From: Planctomycetota bacterium | Lineage (GTDB): Bacteria; Planctomycetota; Phycisphaerae; WQYP01 | Assembly (NCBI GenBank): GCA_021798635.1 | Contig: JAJZGH010000013.1 | Location: 1-34,144, forward strand | Length of the DNA: 34,144 nucleotides | Direction: 5' to 3' | Shown here: positions 25,698-33,202 of the stretch, piece by piece | Layout: each line of letters opens with the position of its first letter | Numbering within the stretch: the first letter of the stretch is position 1 | Notes under the pieces: model-generated | Told to the model about the DNA's origin: nothing | The model's database searches: none | Seen by the model: only the letters and a program-made list of their open reading frames with translations | Position numbers and translations under genes: made by a program

Positions 25698-26067
25698 CCG
25701 ATCCCTTCTGGAACATATTCCTGCGAAGTACCCGGACTGGATTGTGACGGTTGCATTCTATACCGCGCTCCAAGCGGTGGACGCCCTGCTGGCGTACGAC
25801 AATGTGACAGCCTATAGTCATGACGTACGCAATACCACACTCAAACAAACAAACCGCTATGAGCACATTTGGAAACACTACTATCCGCTCTACGATTTAT
25901 CGCGCAAGGTGCGTTACCTCGCTGCACCGGCACAGTGGGTCAAGTATCAAGACATCGACAAGAATGTTTTACGAAAATATTTATATCCAATCGAAAAGTC
26001 CGTAAAAACTCTCACAAAAGAAACAGAGTGGCCGAGCCACCATGAAATCAAATTGATAGTCGCATAA
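25657..26067 (+). CDS. HEPN-like small protein, second of an overlapping pair
   Basis: A helical, basic protein of 136 residues (129 if it starts at the ATG at 25678). The pattern W-x-VTVAFYTALQAVDALLA (28-45), SHDVRNTT (54-61), then HYYPLYDLSRKVRYL (74-88) resembles HEPN-fold proteins. These are often toxins or RNases in defence and toxin-antitoxin loci. The catalytic RNase motif Rx4-6H is not clear: Arg67 to His74 has the right spacing, but the residue after Arg is Tyr rather than polar. It may therefore be a non-catalytic partner. Neither start has a ribosome-binding site, consistent with translational coupling. By eye it is lower in GC than gyrA. The family call is inference. Confidence 0.55.
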   Translation: MANIQSHMSQWVHNRSLLEHIPAKYPDWIVTVAFYTALQAVDALLAYDNVTAYSHDVRNTTLKQTNRYEHIWKHYYPLYDLSRKVRYLAAPAQWVKYQDIDKNVLRKYLYPIEKSVKTLTKETEWPSHHEIKLIVA

Positions 26068-26119
26068 AAACCTAACCCGGATTGAAACTTCCCAAGTCCT
26101 AACTCATAACTCAAGTGGG

Positions 26120-26144
26120 GAGACCGCAGGGTGAGACCGCAGGG
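26120..26144 (+). repeat. Tandem 13-bp direct repeat
   Basis: GAGACCGCAGGG occurs twice (26120-26131 and 26133-26144), separated by one T, just after the HEPN-like gene. It could be a slippage duplication or a scar of an insertion event. Confidence 0.6.
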
Positions 26145-26157
26145 GTTTAATCCTGCG
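26139..26157 (+). terminator. Possible weak terminator after the island genes
   Basis: CGCAGG and CCTGCG form a 6-bp GC-rich stem with an 8-base loop. It is followed by TTTACTT, a short broken T-run. It lies 72 bases past the HEPN-like stop and overlaps the second copy of the direct repeat. Confidence 0.3.
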
Positions 26158-26222
26158 TTTACTTCGGCTAAACTACTTGATTACACGCTACTGGCGTGCG
26201 CGACATGCAGGAGTTGGTTGTT

Positions 26223-27350
26223 ATGCGTTATCGTTTAATTCCGGGTACAGAACTTAGCGTTTCCGAACTTTCCTTTGGTAATTTTATCTTCGGCAGTTTT
26301 ATGTGGGGCAAGGGGCCGGCTGATGAGGCAGAGGGAATTCGCCTGCAAAACCGGGCGTTTGAACTGGGCGTGAATTTTTTTGATACCGCTGACGCTTATG
26401 ATAATGGCCGGGCAGAAAAACTCATGACGGAAACGCTGCGTTTTGCGGGGCGGGAAAAAATTATCCTCTCCACCAAATTCGGCTACGACTTTTATGCCGA
26501 TCCGGGGACTGAAGGCTCTCACAAGGAACGTAAACAGGATTTTTCCCCGGCATTTATTCAAAAAGCTCTGGAAGAATCGCTCCAGCGGCTGCAAACGGAT
26601 TATATTGATCTCTGGCAGGCGCATAACATCAAGCTGCCGCAGATGAATGATGCCCTTGTTGACGCACTGAATAACCTGCAAAAACAGGGAAAAATCCGCC
26701 ACTGGGGGATCGCTTTAGGGCCGGCCATCGGCTGGCGGGAAGAGGGCGTCGTGGCATTGAAAGATTGGAAAGTCGCAACGGTGCAAACCGTTTTTAACAT
26801 GCTGGAACAGCACCCCGGAAGAGAATTTTGTGAACTGGCACAGGAACTGGGCGTCGGCGGCATTATCAGCCGCGTGCCCCACAGCTCAGGCATTTTGCAG
26901 GACCTGTACACGGAAGATTCAACCTTTACCGATCACCGTAAGTTCCGCGATCGCAACTGGCTGGTCTACGGGTTGAAAAAAGTTGAAAAACTGCGGCACA
27001 TTCAAAAGCGTCACGGCTGCACGATGGGGCAACTGGCATTGAAGTGGCTTTTAACCTGGCCGGCCTGCGTTAGCGCGCAACCGAATATCGCCACGGAAGC
27101 TGAACTCAATGAATTTGTGGCCGCCTGCGATGGGGCCTTACTTACCAGCGAAGAAATGCGCGAAATTCAGGACCTGGTGGAAAGCGATTTCGGCATGGGA
27201 GCCGACGCCCATGCCTGTGACGTTAAAAGCAGCATATCCGCTTCCGGTATTGCGCGCAGCAGCTACCAGAAAGGCCAAAGTGCTCCCACCCTGCCATTTG
27301 CCGGGCCGGAACATAAACTAACCGTCGGCTTGGCAGGCGCACGCGGGTGA
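26223..27350 (+). CDS. Aldo/keto reductase
   Basis: A 375-residue NAD(P)H-dependent oxidoreductase of the aldo/keto reductase superfamily, which reduces carbonyls to alcohols. The catalytic tetrad is complete: Asp54 and Tyr59 (FFDTADAYDNG), Lys85 (STKFGYD) and His134 (LWQAHN). It is longer than the usual 320-330 residues because of a C-terminal tail (ADAHACDVKSS to the end) without known motif. The ATG at 26223 has AGGAG 9 bases upstream; a GTG at 26196 would add nine residues. The substrate is not deducible. It lies just past the HNH/HEPN island and marks the return to ordinary sequence. Confidence 0.92.
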   Translation: MRYRLIPGTELSVSELSFGNFIFGSFMWGKGPADEAEGIRLQNRAFELGVNFFDTADAYDNGRAEKLMTETLRFAGREKIILSTKFGYDFYADPGTEGSHKERKQDFSPAFIQKALEESLQRLQTDYIDLWQAHNIKLPQMNDALVDALNNLQKQGKIRHWGIALGPAIGWREEGVVALKDWKVATVQTVFNMLEQHPGREFCELAQELGVGGIISRVPHSSGILQDLYTEDSTFTDHRKFRDRNWLVYGLKKVEKLRHIQKRHGCTMGQLALKWLLTWPACVSAQPNIATEAELNEFVAACDGALLTSEEMREIQDLVESDFGMGADAHACDVKSSISASGIARSSYQKGQSAPTLPFAGPEHKLTVGLAGARG

Positions 27351-27464
27351 TTGCGGCAACACTGCTGTATTACGACGAGGATACTGGCCGAGAGCCAATC
27401 CGGCGCGTATGATGGAAACGGTCGTAGATGGCCACGGATAAGATAGTAACTGGAAATAAACACG

Positions 27465-28187
27465 ATGACGCTTTTTGATTCACAGGGTCGCCCGGTCTCC
27501 CCGATTGCCAATCCGGTGCAGCAGGTATTTTCCCCGGAGATGGTCACGCCATCGGATCACATGCCCATGCGCCCGCGAATTGCGGATTATCAGCGCTGGC
27601 GGCAGATGACGGTTGATGAAATGCTGCTGGAGAACCGCGTCGTGTTTCTGGTTGGGGAAATTGATCACGCCTCCGCCACCGGCGTGATTATGCGGTTGCT
27701 ATATCTGCAATCCATCCGCAAAGATCAGGATATTAATCTGTATGTAAACTCCCCCGGCGGTGCAGTGGATGATACGCTGGCGATTTATGACACCATGAAG
27801 TTTCTGACGTGCGATGTGGCCACGTTCTGTGTGGGCAAGGCTATGAGCGGCGGTGCGGTGGTGCTGGCCGCCGGCACCAAGGGCAAGCGACATGCGTTAC
27901 CCCATGCAAAAGTGATGATCCACCAGCCGTTTGGCGGTATCTATGGCCAAACGGCCGATATTGCCATCCAGGCGGAAGAAATTCTGAAAACAAAAGAAAT
28001 ACTCACGGATCTTCTGGCCAGACTCACCGGCCAACCACGTGAAAAAGTCGCCGAAGATCAGGAGCGCGATAAATATTTTGACGCCAAAGAAGCCAAGGCT
28101 TACGGCCTGGTGGATGAGGTGCTGGAAGAAACGGATAAAGCCGCAAAGGAAGCCATTGCCAAAAGCCAGATGGCCCGGCCCTCGTGA
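27465..28187 (+). CDS. clpP: ATP-dependent Clp protease proteolytic subunit
   Basis: The peptidase that assembles into two seven-membered rings and degrades proteins fed by ClpX or ClpA. The triad is complete: Ser128 in GKAMSGGAV, His153 in MIHQPFGG, Asp202 in ERDKYF. Compared with E. coli the nucleophile context is AMSGG rather than AASMG. The N-terminus carries about 40 extra residues before the first core strand (LLENRVVFLVGEI), which may be processed. Only a weak ribosome-binding site precedes the ATG at 27465. The partner clpX is not in the window. Many planctomycetes carry several ClpP copies. Confidence 0.93.
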   Translation: MTLFDSQGRPVSPIANPVQQVFSPEMVTPSDHMPMRPRIADYQRWRQMTVDEMLLENRVVFLVGEIDHASATGVIMRLLYLQSIRKDQDINLYVNSPGGAVDDTLAIYDTMKFLTCDVATFCVGKAMSGGAVVLAAGTKGKRHALPHAKVMIHQPFGGIYGQTADIAIQAEEILKTKEILTDLLARLTGQPREKVAEDQERDKYFDAKEAKAYGLVDEVLEETDKAAKEAIAKSQMARPS

Positions 28188-28291
28188 CTTTGCGTACTTT
28201 TGCATAAACAGTGGCACAAAGCGTTCAAATGCTGCAGGCGGTTGAATATTAGGATTCCGCATCACATCTTTTCAAGCGTCAAGGAGAGATC

Positions 28292-29461
28292 GTGAAAATT
28301 GCCATTTATGCCGCCCCGTTAGTCACCCGACATATTACGGGCGTTGAGCAACTTGCCCGCAATATTGTTGCCCAGTGGGTCGCGTTGGCAACTCATCACA
28401 CTTTTTTCATCTTATTAGAAGATCATCTCCCCTATCAGCGCGATTTTGATTCCAGCCTTATTGATGCCCTGCCCGTCAACTTCCAGATTACCCGCATTCA
28501 TCCGGAACGCCGCTTTTCCACCATGGAAAGCATCGAAGGGCTTTGGCGGCGAGACGCGGCTCGCCCCGGCGGAAGAGAGCCATGGGATATTTTGCACAGC
28601 TTTTCGCCCTGGCTCCCGCGTTCTTCCGGCACACCGATGGTCCACACCGTTCATGATTTATCCTGCGAGCTTGATCCGCGGGTCCGGCGCACGCATGAAG
28701 GTGCCCGCCAACGGGAAATTCACCGCAATGCTGTGCAACGGGCCAGCCGTACCATCGCGGTATCCCAGCAGACCCGCGATGACATCATCGCCCTGTATAA
28801 AGCACCCCAAACCCGTGTGGATATTATTCATAACGGCATTAATCCCACCTTTACCTCCACGCCCGACACCGAACTGCATCAGCAGCTTATTGAGCATTTT
28901 CATACCGATCGCCGTTATATTCTGATGGTGGGGTCAGACATTCCGCGACGTAATTATCAGCGGGTCTGGCCGGCGATGGTGCGGGTTCTAAACGCCCACC
29001 CCCGCCTGCAACTGATTTTGGCCGGGCGAAACCGCTGGAACCAAACCACGTTATATCACCGGATCAGCGCGGAAGGTTTTCTTGGGCGTGTCACATTTAT
29101 CGAATCCCCCTCCGACCGCGTGCTGGCCCAGCTTTACCGTGATGCGATGTTAACCTGTTGCGGATCAAGCTTTGAAGGCTTTGGATTGTCCGTTCTGGAA
29201 GCGATGGCATGCGGCTGCGCGGTGGCATGCAGTGACATGATGTCCCTGCGGGAACTCGCCGGTGATGCGGTACTTTATTTTTCACATGATGAAGAAGATT
29301 CCATGGCCGAGGCCATTTCATCGCTGGCCGATGATCCGGAATTCCGCCGGCAACTGCGCCACCGCGGCCTGCAACGCAGCAGTGAATTCACATGGGAACA
29401 TTCCGGACGACAATTGCTGACGATTCTTGAAAATACGATTGCGGCCCCCCAGAAACGCTGA
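28292..29461 (+). CDS. Family 4 glycosyltransferase
   Basis: A 389-residue GT-B enzyme that transfers a sugar from a nucleotide sugar, probably for an envelope polysaccharide or glycolipid. It shows the N-terminal acceptor-domain element THITGVEQLARN and a central HNGINP. The C-terminal donor motif is EGFGLSVLE, an E-x7-E arrangement, followed by AMACGCAVACSD and LRELAGDAVLYF. The start is GTG at 28292 with AAGGAG 6 bases upstream. It ends inside the convergent rlmN gene, overlapping it by 74 bases. No flanking glycan genes are present, so its product is unknown. Confidence 0.9.
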   Translation: MKIAIYAAPLVTRHITGVEQLARNIVAQWVALATHHTFFILLEDHLPYQRDFDSSLIDALPVNFQITRIHPERRFSTMESIEGLWRRDAARPGGREPWDILHSFSPWLPRSSGTPMVHTVHDLSCELDPRVRRTHEGARQREIHRNAVQRASRTIAVSQQTRDDIIALYKAPQTRVDIIHNGINPTFTSTPDTELHQQLIEHFHTDRRYILMVGSDIPRRNYQRVWPAMVRVLNAHPRLQLILAGRNRWNQTTLYHRISAEGFLGRVTFIESPSDRVLAQLYRDAMLTCCGSSFEGFGLSVLEAMACGCAVACSDMMSLRELAGDAVLYFSHDEEDSMAEAISSLADDPEFRRQLRHRGLQRSSEFTWEHSGRQLLTILENTIAAPQKR

Positions 29462-30386
29462 CCGACCGCCGCCGCAACTCCGGATTTCCCAGTTGGCCGC
29501 ACGCCGCCATCAGCGGTTGTCCAATCGTGGCACGCCGCTTGGCCAGAATTCCCCTGCCGCGCAGATGCTGAAGAAATGCGACAATCGTCTCGGAATCACT
29601 GGGTGAAAACCGCGCCGGCGTTTGTGGGTTATACGCAATAAGATTCACAATCACCGGCAGGTCCTGACACCACTTGGCCAACTCCCCGGCATCCGCCAGC
29701 GAATCATTAACACCCTGCAGCATCACATATTCAATCAGGAATCGCGTGCGTCGCGTGCGCGGATACTCCAGCAATGCCTGACGCAACTCCGCCAGCCCAA
29801 CCGCTTTGTTTATGGGCATAAGCGTGCTGCGCAACGCATCCGTGGCCGCGGTCAGGGAAACAGCCAATCGCAATGACGGCCAATTCATAGCTCCCAGCTT
29901 GCGGATGCCATCCACCCTTCCAACCGTTGATACTGTGATGCGCGACAGCGGAATATTAAATTCCCCCGGCGAACTTATTGCGGCAATCGCCTGCGTAACG
30001 GCGTCAAAATTATCCAGAGGCTCGCCCATACCCATAAATACAATGTTGCTTATATCCGGCACCGCCATGCCATCCGCTGCATCCGAACGCAACAATTCCC
30101 TGGCGGTTCTAAGCTGCTGTAAAATCTGTTCTGATGTCAACTGTCCCAGCAATCCCATCATGCCGGTCTGGCAAAATGTACACCCCATGCGGCATCCCAC
30201 CTGTGAGGATACACAAAGGGTAAACCATTGGTCCCCATGAAAGTTTTTCATGGGAATAATGACAGATTCAGATTCCAGACGTTGTTCTTTATACGTTCCC
30301 GCAGGCAGACAGAATTTTACCGCAGCACCCTCGCGCACAATGCGGGAAACAGAAATGGATTCGCCGGTGTGCACACTATCCGCCAT
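29388..30386 (-). CDS. rlmN: Radical-SAM rRNA methyltransferase RlmN, short form
   Basis: Methylates C2 of adenosine 2503 in 23S rRNA, and some tRNAs, using a 4Fe-4S radical SAM mechanism. The cluster motif CRMGCTFC (Cys65, 69, 72), the GMGEPL motif (119-124), Cys58 and Cys296 (ACGQL) are present. The last two correspond to the catalytic pair of E. coli RlmN (Cys118 and Cys355). At 332 residues it lacks most of the usual N-terminal helical RNA-binding domain. It cannot be extended, because purB ends 9 bases upstream. It probably shares a transcript with purB. Its 3' end overlaps the glycosyltransferase gene. Confidence 0.92.
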   Translation of the reverse strand: MADSVHTGESISVSRIVREGAAVKFCLPAGTYKEQRLESESVIIPMKNFHGDQWFTLCVSSQVGCRMGCTFCQTGMMGLLGQLTSEQILQQLRTARELLRSDAADGMAVPDISNIVFMGMGEPLDNFDAVTQAIAAISSPGEFNIPLSRITVSTVGRVDGIRKLGAMNWPSLRLAVSLTAATDALRSTLMPINKAVGLAELRQALLEYPRTRRTRFLIEYVMLQGVNDSLADAGELAKWCQDLPVIVNLIAYNPQTPARFSPSDSETIVAFLQHLRGRGILAKRRATIGQPLMAACGQLGNPELRRRSVSVSGGPQSYFQESSAIVVRNVPM

Positions 30387-30395
30387 GGCTAAAGA

Positions 30396-31835
30396 TCAAA
30401 CCTTTAAGACTACATCATGCTCCAGGCGGCCATGATAGCGCTGGCGAATGGGTTCCACAATTTGCCGGACAAAATCATCAACTTGTTGCGGTGATCGCCC
30501 GACATATTGCTGCGGATTCAGCACGCCGTCAAAGTCCACAGATTTAAACGCCGCATCCGCCTTCAATCGGCTGATCAGATCATTCGGACGTCCGTGCTGT
30601 TTAACTTCTGCCCCTGCCGCCATGGAATGTCGGCGAATTCGTTCATGCAAATCCTGCCGGTCCCCGCCGGCCTTCACCGCCGCCATGAGAATATTTTCAG
30701 TGGCCATAAACGGCAATTCCGCCGCCAGTCGCTGCGCAATGACATTCTGATTGACCACCAATCCGCGCGACACATGCACCAGCATGTCAAGAATGGCATC
30801 CGCCGTTAGAAACGCTTCCGGAATGGAAAGCCGTTTGTTGGACGAATCGTCCAGTGTGCGTTCAAACATCTGCTGGGCGGCCGTAAACAGCGGCTGCTGC
30901 ACAATACCCATAAGCCAGCGGGCCAGGCCGGTAATGCGTTCACAAAGCACAGGATTGCGCTTATAAGCCATCGCCGAGGACCCAACCTGCTGATCCTCAA
31001 ACGGCTCCTCCACTTCCTTAAACGCCGCCAGCAAACGCACATCCTGCGCCATTTTATGAGCGGCGGCACCCAGGGCCGCAAGGCTGGAAACAATCTGCAC
31101 GTCAATAATGCGCGAATAAGTTTGACCCGAAACCGGATGCACACGCTTAAAGCCGAGCTTCTCGGCTACCGCAAATTCCAGCTTTTTGACTTTTTCATGA
31201 TCCTCGTCGAAAAGCTCCAGGAACGACGCCTGTGTGCCCGTTGTACCTTTGATACCCCGCAGCATCAGCGTCTGCTGGCGCAATTCAATATCCGCCAGAC
31301 ATAACACATAATCGTAGCACCACAGCACCGCCCGCTTGCCCAGCGTGGTGGGCTGCGCGGGTTGCAGATGCGTATAAGCCAGCACGGGCAGATCACGCCA
31401 CTGCCGGGCAAAGCTGGTCACGTTATCAATGACAATCGCCAGCTTGCGGGCAATAATATCCAACGCATCGCGCAGCAGCAGCACATCCGTATTGTCCACA
31501 ATGTCCATGGACGTTGCGCCCAGATGCAAAATAGCCTTGGCCGCCGGGGCAGCCTTGGCGAACGTGTGCAGATGGGCCATGACATCATGGCGCAACTTGG
31601 CCTCCTGCCGGGCGGCCTCCTCAAAATCAATATCATGGATATGCGCCTTCATCTGCGCGAGTTGTTCCGCCGTGATGGGCATGCCGAGCTGTTGCTGGGC
31701 TTCCGCCAGCGCCAGCCAGATTTTCCGCCACGTGGAAAATTTTCTTTGTGGGGAAAACACTTCCAGCATTTCAGCCGAAGCATTACGGGTTACCAGCGGG
31801 CTTTGAAAAACGAGCATTTCCGGAGGCGTTTGCAT
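30396..31835 (-). CDS. purB: Adenylosuccinate lyase, long eukaryote-like form
   Basis: Cleaves adenylosuccinate to AMP and fumarate, and SAICAR to AICAR, in purine synthesis. The 479-residue protein has the fumarase/aspartase superfamily signature GSSAMAYKRNP (285-295), with catalytic Ser in GSS, RHDVMAHLHTF (82-92), LHLGATSMD, and THLQPAQPTT (154-163). Length and many segments (GTTGTQASFLELF, MFERTLDDS, ELPFMATENI) are close to the human enzyme rather than the 430-456 residue bacterial forms. GGAG lies 5 bases before the ATG at 31835; a start at 31862 would add nine residues. rlmN follows 9 bases downstream. Confidence 0.96.
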   Translation of the reverse strand: MQTPPEMLVFQSPLVTRNASAEMLEVFSPQRKFSTWRKIWLALAEAQQQLGMPITAEQLAQMKAHIHDIDFEEAARQEAKLRHDVMAHLHTFAKAAPAAKAILHLGATSMDIVDNTDVLLLRDALDIIARKLAIVIDNVTSFARQWRDLPVLAYTHLQPAQPTTLGKRAVLWCYDYVLCLADIELRQQTLMLRGIKGTTGTQASFLELFDEDHEKVKKLEFAVAEKLGFKRVHPVSGQTYSRIIDVQIVSSLAALGAAAHKMAQDVRLLAAFKEVEEPFEDQQVGSSAMAYKRNPVLCERITGLARWLMGIVQQPLFTAAQQMFERTLDDSSNKRLSIPEAFLTADAILDMLVHVSRGLVVNQNVIAQRLAAELPFMATENILMAAVKAGGDRQDLHERIRRHSMAAGAEVKQHGRPNDLISRLKADAAFKSVDFDGVLNPQQYVGRSPQQVDDFVRQIVEPIRQRYHGRLEHDVVLKV

Positions 31836-32054
31836 TGATTCTCCATTGGGCCCTGCCTGCACCCGACACGAGCATCAGCCGCATGACCAACAAACCGATA
31901 CGCCCATACACCCAACGAACAGCCCGTTGCGCGATGGCGTATAAAACCTTGCCGCGTGAATGGTAACACAATATCCGGGAACTGGAAATTTGCGATTGGT
32001 GCACTATCCCGCCGGCTTGACCAATACCGGCAGGGCCTTGATGAAAAATGATGA

Positions 32055-32082
32055 TTGCCAAACCTGTAATTTCTGATACAAC
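32055..32082 (+). promoter_or_regulatory. Candidate promoter of the sugar-importer genes
   Basis: TTGCCA (32055-32060), 16 bases and TACAAC (32077-32082), the latter preceded by TGA as an extended -10, point rightwards. The start codon is 38 bases further on. It lies in the gap shared with divergent purB. Confidence 0.4.
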
Positions 32083-32119
32083 AAGAGCTTCCTAGGATCC
32101 CGTTTTCAGGAGAATGGTA

Positions 32120-33136
32120 ATGAACCGCATGATATTTGCCATGACAATGGCCCTTGCACTGACGGCCCTGGCGGGATGCGCAAAATCCGTAAAACAAAAT
32201 TCATCCTCCAAATCACCCGCCGCCGGAACTCCCCCGGCAAGCACGCCCCGGCTGCGCATCGCTGTAATACCCAAGGGCACCACCGATGTGTATTGGAAAT
32301 ATGTCCACGCCGGTGCCGATGCCGCAGGCCGGAAGCTGGGCGTGAAAATTCTGTTCCAGGGACCTGCACAAGATGGTGATCGGGCCGCGGAAATCGCCCT
32401 GATGCAGAATTTTGTTACCCAGGGCGTCGCCGGAATCGTTCTGGCTCCGGTAGACAGCCGCGCGCTGATACCCCCCGTAAAACTCGCAAAAGCCGCCCAC
32501 ATACCCGTTGTAATCATTGATTCGGCCTTGCGTGCCAAGGCCGGCAAGGATTATGTCAGCTTTGTGGCCACCAATAATTTCAAGGCCGGCGAGCTTGCCG
32601 GAAATTATCTCGCCAAGCTTTTAGGCGGCAAAGGAAAGGTGGCCATGTTGCGCTTTATCGTCGGTTCCGCCGCCACCGATGCACGCGCCGCAGGCTGCGC
32701 GGCAGCACTTAAGAAATTCCCCGGCATAACCATTATTGCCAGCCATCGCGGCGGCTCAACGCCCAGCAAGTGCAAATCGGTCGCCTTAAGCATGGCCGCC
32801 AGCCTGCAGAAGGCAGATGGAATTTTTGCCGCCAATGAAACCACCTGCTTTGGCATGTATCTGGCATTAAAGCAGTTGAATCTGCTGGGTAAGAAAAAAT
32901 TCGTTGGCTTTGACTGGCAGTCCAACTTCAAGAAACCCATCGAAAAAGGCCAGATCAACGGCGTGGTGGTGCAGGACCCCTTCCGCATGGCCTATCTGGG
33001 CGTGACCTATCTGGTAAACGATATTCGCGGCAAAACGCCGCCCCTGGAATTTGACACGCCCGCCGCACTGGTAACCCCGAAAAATATCAACAGCCCGCAA
33101 ATTGAAAAACTCATCACCTTGCCGGCCATCCACTGA
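32120..33136 (+). CDS. Lipoprotein sugar-binding protein of an ABC importer
   Basis: A 338-residue substrate-binding protein of the ribose/galactose (Peripla_BP_4) type, which delivers a sugar to the transporter in the envelope. The N-terminal signal ends in a lipobox (LALTALAGC, Cys20), so the protein is lipid-anchored; a Ser/Pro-rich linker follows. Family elements include the opening RIAVIPKGTTDVYWKYVHAGA, the ligand-loop GIVLAPVDSRALIPPV, VIIDSA, and ADGIFAANETTCFG. I chose the ATG at 32120, which has AGGAG 7 bases upstream; the ATG at 32114 is too close to it. The ATPase gene follows after 66 bases. The sugar is not deducible. Confidence 0.92.
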   Translation: MNRMIFAMTMALALTALAGCAKSVKQNSSSKSPAAGTPPASTPRLRIAVIPKGTTDVYWKYVHAGADAAGRKLGVKILFQGPAQDGDRAAEIALMQNFVTQGVAGIVLAPVDSRALIPPVKLAKAAHIPVVIIDSALRAKAGKDYVSFVATNNFKAGELAGNYLAKLLGGKGKVAMLRFIVGSAATDARAAGCAAALKKFPGITIIASHRGGSTPSKCKSVALSMAASLQKADGIFAANETTCFGMYLALKQLNLLGKKKFVGFDWQSNFKKPIEKGQINGVVVQDPFRMAYLGVTYLVNDIRGKTPPLEFDTPAALVTPKNINSPQIEKLITLPAIH

Positions 33137-33202
33137 TATCCATGGCTGTGATGAGACCACACGTGTGCGTGCAGGAACACGCATGACTATACAGAGTGAA
33201 TC

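Noticed and set aside
24199..26222. Mobile element (insertion sequence or integrated phage) carrying the HNH and HEPN-like genes
   Set aside because: No transposase, integrase, terminal inverted repeats or attachment-site duplication beyond the 13-bp tandem repeat could be found.
27585..27850. ClpP nucleophile change as loss of activity
   Set aside because: Ser128, His153 and Asp202 are all present; only the neighbours of Ser differ, so the enzyme is expected to be active.
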